DNA of 64,000 nucleotides from Bradyrhizobium murdochi (lineage in GTDB: Bacteria > Pseudomonadota > Alphaproteobacteria > Rhizobiales > Xanthobacteraceae), in NCBI RefSeq assembly GCF_000472965.1, contig NZ_AXAU01000018.1:62001-126000 (forward strand), written 5' to 3'. Each line of letters starts with the position of its first letter. The first letter of the stretch is position 1. Of the stretch, positions 36,260 through 45,888 are shown piece by piece. The notes below the pieces were generated by a model. It did no database searches and had not been told where the DNA came from. It worked only from the letters and a program-made list of their open reading frames with translations. The translations under genes and the position numbers were made by a program.

Positions 36260-38310
36260 ACCGATTTAGCCACCGTCACAAAGGGCACTATGGCTTCCTC
36301 GATGCAGATCCCGCCGTGGGCCACCGTTCTTCTTCCGTCAGCAATAAAGGCGCGTAGCGGTGGGGCGATCAAAACATGATAGTCCTCAGGTAATCCGATG
36401 CTCGGCCACTCCAGAGCACTGGGATAAGTCACCGACGTGTTGGATCGCAGCAGCACGTCCCGGAACACGTGGACCCTCTCGCCGCGCTCGTCGGCAGTTG
36501 CGCCAACGTTGGGCTTTCCGATCCCGATGCCTTCAACGTTTCCGTGATCGGCAGTTAGGATTACTTCAAAATCACGATCGAGCAAAGCGTCCAGGAGACG
36601 CCAGAGGGCACCTCTCTTGGCCCAATGACGGACCCCCGCGTGCATGCCATCGGTGCCGGTGACGATGCCGTGCAGCATCTGATCGATTGTCCCGACTACG
36701 ATGCCTGCGATCCTGCAGCGCGGCTCGTCGAGCTTCCCGCTAACCCTGGCGATGAAGGCATAGTCGTCTTCCAACGTTCCCTGACAGGCATAGACGGCGT
36801 CGCCTTTCCGGAGACCGCGATCTTCCCAGAAACGAGACCAGTGCTGCTCTTCCTTGCCCGTCGTGTAGAGGCTTTGCCCAAAAAAGAACGGAGGATCGCC
36901 CGCAAAGATCGACTGGCGCGACACTGACGTAAGCGTCGGCACCCAAGCGAAGACGCCGAAGTCCTCGGTCACCCATTTCCCATGCGGCATTTCCTGACGG
37001 ACAACGGCCCACTGGTCCATGGCCAGACCGTCGATGATAACAACGGCCAGCTTCGTCGTGCTTCCCTTCGCGGTAAGCCGGTGCGCCATGTACTTTGGAA
37101 TCTGATGAACCATGACCGGCCGCGGCAGGTAAGAGAGGCTGTGCAGAGAGGCGTAGTGCGTGACCATCCACGCGTAAAAGCTCTGCTCAATCAGTTGGTG
37201 CGCGGCGTTGAAGCGATCCTTGTCCTCGGACGCCACATCTCCGTGCAGGGACCAACGCAACGCAACAATCTCGGCCCACCGGACTGCAGCCTGCACCCAG
37301 TCATGGTGATCGCTGCTCAGCAATGGACTGTTGGAGTGCGATAGATCAAGGAGCCTTCGGAAGCGCGATGTGTGGTCGGCGGACTCGGATCCCGCCACAC
37401 CGACAGCCATCCACGTTCCGTCGACAAGCGATCGGGAAACTCTGTTCGTCGGGATTAGCAAACCGTCCGTGAAGAGATTGTCGACGTAGACCCGCACATC
37501 GTCGTGGTCGAAGGGGAGATGCTTTGGACCTGAGAACTTTAGATCGTAGGGTTCGGGCTCCTCGCGCAGTCCACCTTCTTGCCAGTCCAACCGACGCTGC
37601 AAGAAGATGGGCCATCTCTCTTGCAAGAACTCTAGATAGCTCGCGCGGCTAGGTAAAATCTGATCGAGCGGCCAATCGTGCCATCGCCCGGTGGACCGCA
37701 GCAGGTGGATCAACCGCTCGTCCAACGACTTCGGAACTATCTTGCCGCTGTAGTGGCGCCGCAGAAGGGCGCGGAGCAGGTCTGCATCGCTTTGAATTTG
37801 CGCAGGATCGAGTCGAAACACGTTTCTCAGAAGAAAATCCCGTGTCGCGTTCTCGCCCATAGCCTCTGGCTTGAAAAGCTGCTGGGCGGTAGACACGGCA
37901 TCGAGCTCATTCCGATCGAGCTCGGAAAGGACATGAGGTGCCAGTGAAGGGAACAGCTCCGCGAGACTGAACGAAAGCAACCGTCGGTCACGTTCCGCCT
38001 GCTGAAGCAGGTCAAAAGGAAGTCCACTGATGTCCGAACGCGCCGCTCGCAAAACGACGACAAGGTTCGTCTCGTTGCCGTTGTCCCAAATCTCCCGGAA
38101 ACGTCGCTCATAGGCGTATCGAAATGCGACATGGTCCTCGAATGGCACGATCTCGAATCCGCGCTGGCGGATACCGTCAACAATACCCTGCTCAGTCAGT
38201 AGCTCGTCGGGGTCCGCCACGACGGTCAAACGCGCGACACTGGCGATGTCGTGGCTGAACTGCGCCAGAATAGGCTCGCGCCATGTGCCGCTAGGCGACG
38301 AGGTGCTCAT
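36256..38310 (-). CDS. pglZ: BREX-3 PglZ-type phosphatase-fold protein
   Basis: A 684-residue protein of the PglZ family, alkaline-phosphatase superfamily, central to BREX phage exclusion. Metal-ligand segments are LAVVIIDGLAMDQW near residue 423, PTLTSVSRQSIFAGDPP near 462 and VILTADHGNVEGIG near 587. The final VAHGGICIEEAIVPFV is the usual PglZ ending. The N-terminal 230 residues are a helical domain (WDNGNETNLVVVLRAARSDI). It overlaps brxHII upstream and the BrxA-like gene downstream by 4 bp each. PglZ probably acts with the methyltransferase; its biochemical reaction is unresolved. Confidence 0.88.
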   Translation of the reverse strand: MSTSSPSGTWREPILAQFSHDIASVARLTVVADPDELLTEQGIVDGIRQRGFEIVPFEDHVAFRYAYERRFREIWDNGNETNLVVVLRAARSDISGLPFDLLQQAERDRRLLSFSLAELFPSLAPHVLSELDRNELDAVSTAQQLFKPEAMGENATRDFLLRNVFRLDPAQIQSDADLLRALLRRHYSGKIVPKSLDERLIHLLRSTGRWHDWPLDQILPSRASYLEFLQERWPIFLQRRLDWQEGGLREEPEPYDLKFSGPKHLPFDHDDVRVYVDNLFTDGLLIPTNRVSRSLVDGTWMAVGVAGSESADHTSRFRRLLDLSHSNSPLLSSDHHDWVQAAVRWAEIVALRWSLHGDVASEDKDRFNAAHQLIEQSFYAWMVTHYASLHSLSYLPRPVMVHQIPKYMAHRLTAKGSTTKLAVVIIDGLAMDQWAVVRQEMPHGKWVTEDFGVFAWVPTLTSVSRQSIFAGDPPFFFGQSLYTTGKEEQHWSRFWEDRGLRKGDAVYACQGTLEDDYAFIARVSGKLDEPRCRIAGIVVGTIDQMLHGIVTGTDGMHAGVRHWAKRGALWRLLDALLDRDFEVILTADHGNVEGIGIGKPNVGATADERGERVHVFRDVLLRSNTSVTYPSALEWPSIGLPEDYHVLIAPPLRAFIADGRRTVAHGGICIEEAIVPFVTVAKSV

Positions 38311-41138
38311 GAATTGCCACCCATCGGCGCCACGCGAGCGATGAGGACTGCCGCGAGATCAGGGAGCGCAGCTTCCCGCGTCGTGAGTTCTCGGTTCCAT
38401 GCCTGATTATCCTCCTCCAAGGTCCGAAGGCGGTGAGCCCGGACCTGAGGTAGCCCGAGCCGCTCGATTGCACGGCGACGCGATGCGAATGCGTGCGCGG
38501 CCTTCTTACGCTCACGCATGATGCTCGTTTGATGAGCAGCGGCGAGCTCCTCAAAGACTGAGGCACCCTGCGCTTCTGCAGCCTTGCGGCTGGAATCAAA
38601 CGCATCCACCGCGGCGGAACCTGAGATCTCCTCACCCGCTTGGCTCAAGCTGTCCGGCAGGTCAATCAACCGTTCCCAGATGGTGCGCGCCGTCGGGCCA
38701 AACACGCGGCCGTCCTCTGCCAGGAACAGTGCGAGGAAGCGCTGCTCCCGCCCACCAGGCGTATGCAGGCTGATCCGCCACAATGACCAGAAGCCGCTTG
38801 TCTTGTTGGAAACGTCGGGGACCAGGATACTGGGTATCGGTTGGCCGGGTGCGAAAATGGGTAGACTATTCGTGAGTCCGCGTACCCGCTCGTCTTCAAG
38901 TGAAATAAGCGTGGCACCTGGCTGATCCGCGGCGTCACGGCTGAATACAGCCGCAGGGAATGTATCTCCATTGGGCCAGCGAAGATCGTGGCCGATGACG
39001 GCCGGCTTGACGAACGCGCCGGTCGACTCCTGACTGCGCAGATAGGCTAGAGTCATGCGCTCGGTCCAATATGGCATCTGATGGTTTGCGATCTTCTGAG
39101 CCGTCGAAGGGTCCAACCGCTCCGTTGCGCTAAGCAGTGTTGAACTGGCTCGGGCTTCCTCCGCGCGACGGCGTATCTCATCAGCAAGGGCGGATGCACG
39201 GCGCTCGGCCTCCTCGGGCGCGATGATTGCCTGAGCGAAAAGCTCCTCGAATGGGACGCCGCCCTCTTCGGAGTCGAGCACGTCTGCGAGTTTGTCGACA
39301 CCAAACTCTTCGAGAATTCTCGCCAGCTTTTCTTCCAACACGTCCCGCACGCGAAGCTCGACGGTGCCTTCGAGCGCAAAATTCATCGCCCGCACGATAT
39401 GCTTCTGTCCAATACGATCGACGCGGCCTATCCGCTGCTCGATCTTCATCGGATTCCACGGGAGATCATAGTTCACGATAACATGGCAGAATTGCAGGTT
39501 TAGACCTTCGCCGCCAGCATCGGTGGAGATGAGGATCTGCGCGTCGGTCGCGAAGCGGCGTTGCGCCTGCCGCCGGTCCTCCAAGTCCATCGCGCCGTTG
39601 AGAGATACGACGGTAAAACCGCGGCGCTCAAGGAAATTGGCAAGCATAACCTGGGTCGGAACGAACTCCGTGAAGATCAGCACCTTCAGGATTGGGTCAT
39701 TTTCCTCGCGCTGCTGCTGCTGAATGCGCTCGAGCAGCGCCTCAGCCTTGACGTCGGGTCTACTGGCTTCACAGCGTCGCGCAGCCGACAAAAGAAGCTC
39801 CACCTCTCTACGCTCGTCCTTGATCCCCTTCAGCCGCGTCTTCAGGATAGTGTCGAGCTGTTGCTGTCCATCCAGCGCGGACCAGTCCTCTCCCACGTCC
39901 TCGGGGAACAGCGAAAGCTGGCCCTGAGGCAGATCGAGCACGGCCAGTCTTCGTTCCAGGGAGGTGCGGATTGCCGCGGTGCTTGACGTGATCAGCCGCT
40001 GCATGAGGATCATCAGGAAGCCGACGGCGGTTTGCTTTTCCTTCATCGCGCGGTTGTAGCCGTCGCGAACGTACTCCGTCACAGCATCATAGAGCGCCCG
40101 TTGCTCCGCGTGCGCCGCCCCCCATTCGATTGGTACCAGCTGCGTGAAGCGCGGCTTGAAAAGCGGGTTCCCTTCGGCGTCGATCGCGCGGCGTTTCTCA
40201 GTACGGATGACGAAGGGGGCTACCGCTTCGCGCGAAATCGCGTCGTCGCCGGGTAGAGCGTCCGCGTCGAGAAACCCGATCAGCCTGCGAAAGGCGTCCG
40301 ACTTCCCCTGATGCGGCGTCGCCGACAGTAGCAGCAGGTATGGCGCCGCCTGCGAAAGGGCATCACCCAGCTTGAAGCGGGCGACCTGCTCGGTACTGCC
40401 GCCAATGCGATGGGCCTCATCGATGATGATCAGGTCCCACCCGGCTGAGACCAGGTCTTCGAACCGTTCACGATTGTAGCGGGCTAGCTGCTCCTGGCTC
40501 CAGCCACGGCGGGAGTCGATCGGCTTCACCGAGTCGAGCGGACAGATGACCTGTTGGTGCAAGCGCCACAGGTTTTCGTCTTCGTCGATGGCGCCCGCCT
40601 GACGGAGCGCGCTCAGGCTGCTGGGAAGAATGAGCCGGAAGTCCTCGTTGAAGTGGCTCTTCATTTCCGATTGCCACTGCAAGACCAATCCAGCAGGGGC
40701 GACGACAAGAATTCTCCGCACAAGCCCACGGATCTTCAGCTCCCGCAGGATCAGACCTGCCTCGATCGTCTTGCCGAGCCCAACCTCATCGGCGAGCAAA
40801 TAGCGAATGCGATCCCCGGAGATGGCGCGCTGAAGAGCGCGGAGCTGGTGGGGCAGCGGGATGACCGTACCTTCCAGCGGAGCGACCAATGCGTGCCGCT
40901 CCAGAGAATCGGCGATGCGAGCGGCGGCGCTAACATAGGAAAGGCGATCGAGAAGATGAGATTCACTTGACTGCAGAGGATCGAGACGATTCTGCAGCAC
41001 CCGGACGGCAGTCCCCCGTCGCGGCAGCCAGACCAGGCATGTTGCTTGCCCCCAAAGAGTGTCTGTATCGACGACTCGGCAGGGTTCATCATGGTCAATG
41101 CTGTGCCACCACTCGCCCGCCTGCATACGTCGCCTCAC
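38307..41138 (-). CDS. brxHII: BREX helicase BrxHII (SNF2/RapA-type)
   Basis: A 943-residue superfamily 2 translocase. Motif I is YLLADEVGLGKTIEAGLIL near residue 117, motif II LIIIDEAHRIGG near 238, motif III LLSATPHQGKSDAF, and the C-terminal helicase lobe has VVSLNGAMDLEDRR, ILISTDAGGEGLNLQFC and IEQRIGRVDRIGQKH. The C-terminal 300 residues are helical and charged (MRERKKAAHAFASRRRAIERLG). This matches the DEAD/DEAH helicase of type 3 BREX. Start and stop overlap its neighbours by 4 bp. An ATP-driven role on DNA is expected. Confidence 0.87.
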   Translation of the reverse strand: MRRRMQAGEWWHSIDHDEPCRVVDTDTLWGQATCLVWLPRRGTAVRVLQNRLDPLQSSESHLLDRLSYVSAAARIADSLERHALVAPLEGTVIPLPHQLRALQRAISGDRIRYLLADEVGLGKTIEAGLILRELKIRGLVRRILVVAPAGLVLQWQSEMKSHFNEDFRLILPSSLSALRQAGAIDEDENLWRLHQQVICPLDSVKPIDSRRGWSQEQLARYNRERFEDLVSAGWDLIIIDEAHRIGGSTEQVARFKLGDALSQAAPYLLLLSATPHQGKSDAFRRLIGFLDADALPGDDAISREAVAPFVIRTEKRRAIDAEGNPLFKPRFTQLVPIEWGAAHAEQRALYDAVTEYVRDGYNRAMKEKQTAVGFLMILMQRLITSSTAAIRTSLERRLAVLDLPQGQLSLFPEDVGEDWSALDGQQQLDTILKTRLKGIKDERREVELLLSAARRCEASRPDVKAEALLERIQQQQREENDPILKVLIFTEFVPTQVMLANFLERRGFTVVSLNGAMDLEDRRQAQRRFATDAQILISTDAGGEGLNLQFCHVIVNYDLPWNPMKIEQRIGRVDRIGQKHIVRAMNFALEGTVELRVRDVLEEKLARILEEFGVDKLADVLDSEEGGVPFEELFAQAIIAPEEAERRASALADEIRRRAEEARASSTLLSATERLDPSTAQKIANHQMPYWTERMTLAYLRSQESTGAFVKPAVIGHDLRWPNGDTFPAAVFSRDAADQPGATLISLEDERVRGLTNSLPIFAPGQPIPSILVPDVSNKTSGFWSLWRISLHTPGGREQRFLALFLAEDGRVFGPTARTIWERLIDLPDSLSQAGEEISGSAAVDAFDSSRKAAEAQGASVFEELAAAHQTSIMRERKKAAHAFASRRRAIERLGLPQVRAHRLRTLEEDNQAWNRELTTREAALPDLAAVLIARVAPMGGNS

Positions 41139-43972
41139 TCATCACCGAGACGCATGCTCGCGACGTCGTAGTACATCAACAGCTTTTCATCTTCTTGCAG
41201 CACGTTCTCCGGTAGTTTCGCCGCGACGCTGACAATTGTCTTGTAGTCCTGTCCCTCATAGGCGGCCTTGAAGCCGGCACGCACCGCTTCAGTGCGGAAT
41301 AGCTTCAGTTTTCGTTCCTTCGCCTGCTTGTACGTCTCGAACTCAGTCAGCAGCGCCTTCTCGCGCAGCTTCTCCAAATCACCTTGCTTTCCTGGATCAG
41401 GTAGGTACCAGCGATCCGCCGCCTTGGTGGTCAGCGCCGGATCATCCTTGGCGAGATTACGAAACTCTTTGAAGTTCGTGGAGAGGTACGAATGGATTTG
41501 GTTCGGCACCGGTCCACTGCCGTCGTAATGGATGCAGTTCTGTCGGAGAATTTCCTTGAGCTCGACCGTCTGCTCGTGCTTCGCCCAGTTCTGGATTTCG
41601 CGCATGAACGCGGGCTGGAGGTCCTGGAAGCTGCGCGGCTTGTCCTGAACCTCGCGGCGCACCCATTGAATGGCGCTCGCCTCATCGATGACGAATAGGC
41701 TCAGCTGACGTAGTTCGGCGGCCGTGTTTCGTTTGCGGTCGTACTCAGCAACCTGCGTTGGCAGGAAGTACATGCCGTCGCGCTCGGGATAGCGCTGAGT
41801 CAAGCCTCCGAGAAATTCCGCGGTCGAAAGCGGCACCGAGAGTTGGCGCTGCACGTGGAAGGCGATCATCCGATCGTGAAGCACTTGCGCAGTGCGCTCC
41901 GCGACCACATCAGCGACGCCTTCAACACTGGAGAAAATCGGAACGTGGCCAAGATGCTCGGTCACGAAAGCCCAAGCACCTTCTGGCGACGACGTTCCTA
42001 ACGCAAAGCGTTCAGCTAAAGCCTCGGTCGGCTTATAGGCGGATATCACGAGGTCCTGCTTGACCGCGGTGCTCGTGACCTGACGAAAGGACCCCTGCTG
42101 CTTGTCGAGCATCCTGACGTCGGCTACCACAAAGCCGGAGGTTCCGAGCGCCTCTTGGATGGCCCGCCATACTGCATTTGATGAATTGCTGAATACGATT
42201 GTCATCCAGCGTCCAGGTTTCAGGACGCGAGCGTATTCATCGAAGCAGGCGCGCATCAACTCGTGGTACTCAGCGATGGTCTTCTTTTTGGCGCGATCCA
42301 CAATTGCTTCAGGAGCGGCATCTGTCCAAACGCCGTGCCACGACTCAACGAGGTAATTCAGATCTGCATAATATTTGTTCTCGCCAAACGGGGGATCCGT
42401 GAAAATGTAGTCCACTGAATCATCCGGAAGGCCTAGACGCGCGCACGTTCCGGTGCTGACAAATACCCCTCGTGAATGAGATGAGCCCTCGGAAAAAGCC
42501 GTCGGTAACCGTTTCGCACGGGGGCTAAGATTGTACCAAGGACTGCACTCCGCAATCTGGGACGGTACATAGTATACGCCATCCAGATAGTTGTTAACCT
42601 GTGATCCTCCAGGACGACCGTACTGGATTGGCTTGTACCTGTTAAGAATAGACATCCCCCAAATAGCGTGATCAAGGAACCACCGAAGCATATTGGCAAT
42701 GCGAAAGTCTTCGACTGAAGACGCCTTCCGCCAGGCGAGAGCCATCACTTGAGCCTGGCGACGCAAGAAGAAATCGTGCACGTGAGTAACGCCAGCAGAA
42801 TCCATACGGGCGCGCTCATGAGTCATGTGCATGTAGGGTATTGCCTGCGTGGGCACCTCTGCTGGCAAAGGCATGGCCGCGACTCTGTCAAGCACCGCCG
42901 CGTCATCGGATGTAGGGATCTTCTCGTACCTGGCGTTGCCGACTGAGTAGTCAATCAAGGCCGCTCGGCGCTTGGGGGTCCTAATATTCCTTCCAATGGC
43001 CGTATCAAACCTCGTCTCATACAGCCTTTCCAAGCGGCTCTTTGTCAGGACAGCGGTGCAGTGCGGACAAGGGAAGTGATCGTGGACACGCTTTGTGGAC
43101 GGATCGAGAGCCTCCTCCACGAAGTTAACTTCGCCAGCGCATTCTGGGCAGCTGAAAACCTCGCTCCAGACTGTGAAGTTGATGCGGCCCCTGGTCTTTC
43201 CATCTGAGTGGAGTGTCTCGTACATCCAACCGAGTTCCTTGTCGACTTCGGTGAGTATACGTTGCGCGGCTCGGGAAAATGCTGCCACATCGAATGGCAA
43301 CGTGTAGTTCGCGGCGATAAACGTGGCTGCCGGCCCCAGATCATTCAAGATCGACCGGCGTGCACCCCATGTCGGCTTCGATAGTCCCTGTTTCGACCAC
43401 ACCGCCTCGATCTGTTTACGATATTCCGCCGGCGCCGAACCGCACCACTGGGCGGCGACACCCGTCATGCCCGAGCCGGCGAAACCGTCCAGGATGATAT
43501 CGCCGGGCTCTGTGTAGTGAAGGATCGAAGGGACGATCGCGAGATGCGGCACCTTCGTGTGGTAGCCGTGTGCCTTGTAGAGCGCATCAGTCTTCCCGAC
43601 GCTCGTGTCGACCGCGAACGGATCGCGCTCATAGCGCTCTTTCGGATCGTAAGGCTTGCCATATGCGCGTACGAAGTCTGTGAGAAAGGGATTAGGGCAA
43701 GCCGTATACCAAGGCGGATCGGACATTCGGATGATGTCCTCATCGGTCCCGTTGGGGAATCCGGGAGTTTTGCGGAACTCCGGATCAGCCAGCTTCTCCC
43801 GCAGCAGCTCGGTGAAATAGCCCCGGCGGGCATCCTCGCTGTCGAAGGTCATCCCGAGGCATTCGACCTTGCCCTTCTCCAACGATTGCTGCTCCACCGA
43901 CTTGTCGACCAAACGGAGTTGCCCTGACTCCTCAATGAAGAGATCACCGTTTCCTTTGGACCGCCTTTTCAT
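41135..43972 (-). CDS. pglXI: BREX adenine-specific DNA methyltransferase PglXI
   Basis: A 945-residue methyltransferase expected to mark host DNA. The SAM-binding motif I is LDGFAGSGMTGVAAQW near residue 164, preceded by a DPFAVDTSVGKTDALYKAHGYHT segment, and the catalytic motif IV is FTDPPFGENKYYADLNYLVE near 527. DPPF favours N6-adenine. Between them is a zinc-ribbon-like pair (FSCPECAGE and FPCPHCTAV) near residues 275-315, and the C-terminus is a long helical region. The start at 43972 overlaps the upstream stop (ATGA); 44020 is a longer, less likely start. In BREX the modification protects the host while non-methylated phage DNA is excluded. Confidence 0.85.
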   Translation of the reverse strand: MKRRSKGNGDLFIEESGQLRLVDKSVEQQSLEKGKVECLGMTFDSEDARRGYFTELLREKLADPEFRKTPGFPNGTDEDIIRMSDPPWYTACPNPFLTDFVRAYGKPYDPKERYERDPFAVDTSVGKTDALYKAHGYHTKVPHLAIVPSILHYTEPGDIILDGFAGSGMTGVAAQWCGSAPAEYRKQIEAVWSKQGLSKPTWGARRSILNDLGPAATFIAANYTLPFDVAAFSRAAQRILTEVDKELGWMYETLHSDGKTRGRINFTVWSEVFSCPECAGEVNFVEEALDPSTKRVHDHFPCPHCTAVLTKSRLERLYETRFDTAIGRNIRTPKRRAALIDYSVGNARYEKIPTSDDAAVLDRVAAMPLPAEVPTQAIPYMHMTHERARMDSAGVTHVHDFFLRRQAQVMALAWRKASSVEDFRIANMLRWFLDHAIWGMSILNRYKPIQYGRPGGSQVNNYLDGVYYVPSQIAECSPWYNLSPRAKRLPTAFSEGSSHSRGVFVSTGTCARLGLPDDSVDYIFTDPPFGENKYYADLNYLVESWHGVWTDAAPEAIVDRAKKKTIAEYHELMRACFDEYARVLKPGRWMTIVFSNSSNAVWRAIQEALGTSGFVVADVRMLDKQQGSFRQVTSTAVKQDLVISAYKPTEALAERFALGTSSPEGAWAFVTEHLGHVPIFSSVEGVADVVAERTAQVLHDRMIAFHVQRQLSVPLSTAEFLGGLTQRYPERDGMYFLPTQVAEYDRKRNTAAELRQLSLFVIDEASAIQWVRREVQDKPRSFQDLQPAFMREIQNWAKHEQTVELKEILRQNCIHYDGSGPVPNQIHSYLSTNFKEFRNLAKDDPALTTKAADRWYLPDPGKQGDLEKLREKALLTEFETYKQAKERKLKLFRTEAVRAGFKAAYEGQDYKTIVSVAAKLPENVLQEDEKLLMYYDVASMRLGDE

Positions 43973-45879
43973 ATGATCTCCCGCAGATGTTCCGCCACGG
44001 TGTAGTGACCGCCGTGACACTCCAGCAGTTTTTGGAACCCAAGATGGTCAAGATCAGCACGCACAGCGTCCGGCTCCATGCCGCTGGCTTCACTCAGCGT
44101 CTCTATCGTCGCGTGTGGCTGTGACTTTACGAGTCTGAGAATCTTCGCCTGGCTCAACGTTAGTTTCACACCGAGGCGGTGCCACAATTCATCATGCAGT
44201 TTAGCAGGAGGCCGCCAATCAAGGGTCAACGTGAAATTGTTTGCATCGCGGTCCGAGACGATTCTTGGAGGTGGTCGGTGAGCACCGCGCCATGCACTGT
44301 GCAGAAGACGCAAGCCAGAACCTGCGATCTCCGCAAAGCCGATTAGCCGAATTGCCCTCGCTACGAGGGGATTACGTGCCTGACTGCTGCCACCCTCTTC
44401 CAGGCGAGCTACATCGACCAGCGAATGGCCGACGTTAAAGAGAACCGTTTCGTGTGGTCGAACTACTACCCGTGCACATGCGGTTTGATCAGCATAATCC
44501 TGATGGATAAATTGGTTCACGAGCGCTTCGCGAATGGCGATATAGTCCGGCGCGCCAGTGGTGTTCGTTAGTCCCTCCACGGTGAGGCCGATGGTCCGGA
44601 GATTTCGGGCCAGGAAGTCGATCGCCTGTCGCAGCGTCTCAAACAGATTGGCGCGCTCGATCAGCAGGCGATCATCCCATCGTTTTTGGGGGTCGGTGAT
44701 AACCTGAAGATCCATCACATCGCGGCGAAGTTCCTCACGCGCGGACGCAGGCGTGCCGAACAGCAGCACAAGCTGTCGCCGTTCGTGGGCGTTAATCGAT
44801 GTCCGGCCGTCGAGCAGGCGTTCGCAAATAACTCCGGCTGGCGAGCCGTCTGCCTTTGGCGTTAGACGGTTGACAAACCAATTGATGGTCCCGAGATCGA
44901 AATGATCCCATGGAATAAGCCCTTCGCCTCGTGCTCCGGTGTCCTCAATCAGGCGACGCCTTTCACCCCACTCGCGCGCGAGATGCCGACCATCGCGGAG
45001 CTCGACGCGTTCGCCTTGTCGTTTCTTTCCCCCACACAGCGCGGAGATTTCTGCAGCGCGGTCCGACGCCCCACCTATCTCGTCACCTTCCACAGTCTTA
45101 TAGCGGCTCGTCTGCGGACCTACTTTGTCTAAAAAGAGAAGACGCGTATTCGCCCGCTGTTGGACAAGCGCCCAAACGAGGATGGGCGGAAGCCTCAGAA
45201 GAGTTGCGTTGATTGAAACATATGGAACACCAAGCTCGTCGACCCCTTCGGTGACTTCAACCTCGTCCGGTGAAGGGTCGGCAGACTCCCCCATGAGCAG
45301 AAGGCGGCGGGCTCGGATCACCTTTTGGACGAGTTGCTGATCTTCGACGACGAACAGTGGAAGCATCAGCAGCCCATCAACGCCCTTCAGTGCTTCGGCG
45401 AGCCGTGCGTCTGGCTTGCGCTCTTCGAGCAACGCTTGAGCCTTGGGAGAGTTGATGGTTTGGAGCTGGTGACCAAGCTCGTTTCGCAGGTTCAGCAGCG
45501 CCTCCAGCGCAGAGTATGTAACTCCTGTCACTTGCCCCTTCTTTGGCTTGAACCCGGCAGCCAGATAGGGACCCAAGGGGTGAGGTACTTCGATGTTAGC
45601 TATCTGCTGTGCAGTGGACAGGAAGTGGCCGAACGCCAAATTCCCGTCTAAGACAGAGATGTTTAGACCGTCGCCGCCCTCGCGTGCAGCGAAGGATGAT
45701 AGCGCCACTGCTGCGATGTAACGCGTGAGCACTTCACCGGCACGCAAACATGCATCCAATCGCTCCGAATGAGACCTGCCACGCAACACGCGCCCGCAAG
45801 CAATGGCCACCGGCTGCGGGTAAATCAGAGAGGCCCGTCGGAAGGCCGAAGAATCTGGCGTGGTGGCTCCATCTGACAT
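43969..45879 (-). CDS. HATPase/HTH protein inserted in the BREX operon
   Basis: 636 residues. Residues 60-200 are helical and resemble no catalytic domain (a part, LEALLNLRNELGHQLQT, looks like a HEPN-type segment with its conserved R-x4-H). Around residue 450 lies IREALVNQFIHQDYA, typical of HATPase_c_4 proteins that accompany AlbA/Schlafen-type regulators, followed by GHSLVDVARL, NPLVARAIRLIGFAEIAGSGL and a terminal HTH (LTLSQAKILRLVKSQPHATIETL). It is 9 bp after brxC and overlaps pglXI by 4 bp. It is not part of the six-gene type 3 BREX set. A regulatory or nucleic acid-sensing accessory role is inferred. Confidence 0.6.
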   Translation of the reverse strand: MSDGATTPDSSAFRRASLIYPQPVAIACGRVLRGRSHSERLDACLRAGEVLTRYIAAVALSSFAAREGGDGLNISVLDGNLAFGHFLSTAQQIANIEVPHPLGPYLAAGFKPKKGQVTGVTYSALEALLNLRNELGHQLQTINSPKAQALLEERKPDARLAEALKGVDGLLMLPLFVVEDQQLVQKVIRARRLLLMGESADPSPDEVEVTEGVDELGVPYVSINATLLRLPPILVWALVQQRANTRLLFLDKVGPQTSRYKTVEGDEIGGASDRAAEISALCGGKKRQGERVELRDGRHLAREWGERRRLIEDTGARGEGLIPWDHFDLGTINWFVNRLTPKADGSPAGVICERLLDGRTSINAHERRQLVLLFGTPASAREELRRDVMDLQVITDPQKRWDDRLLIERANLFETLRQAIDFLARNLRTIGLTVEGLTNTTGAPDYIAIREALVNQFIHQDYADQTACARVVVRPHETVLFNVGHSLVDVARLEEGGSSQARNPLVARAIRLIGFAEIAGSGLRLLHSAWRGAHRPPPRIVSDRDANNFTLTLDWRPPAKLHDELWHRLGVKLTLSQAKILRLVKSQPHATIETLSEASGMEPDAVRADLDHLGFQKLLECHGGHYTVAEHLREII

Positions 45880-45888
45880 TGGTCCTAC

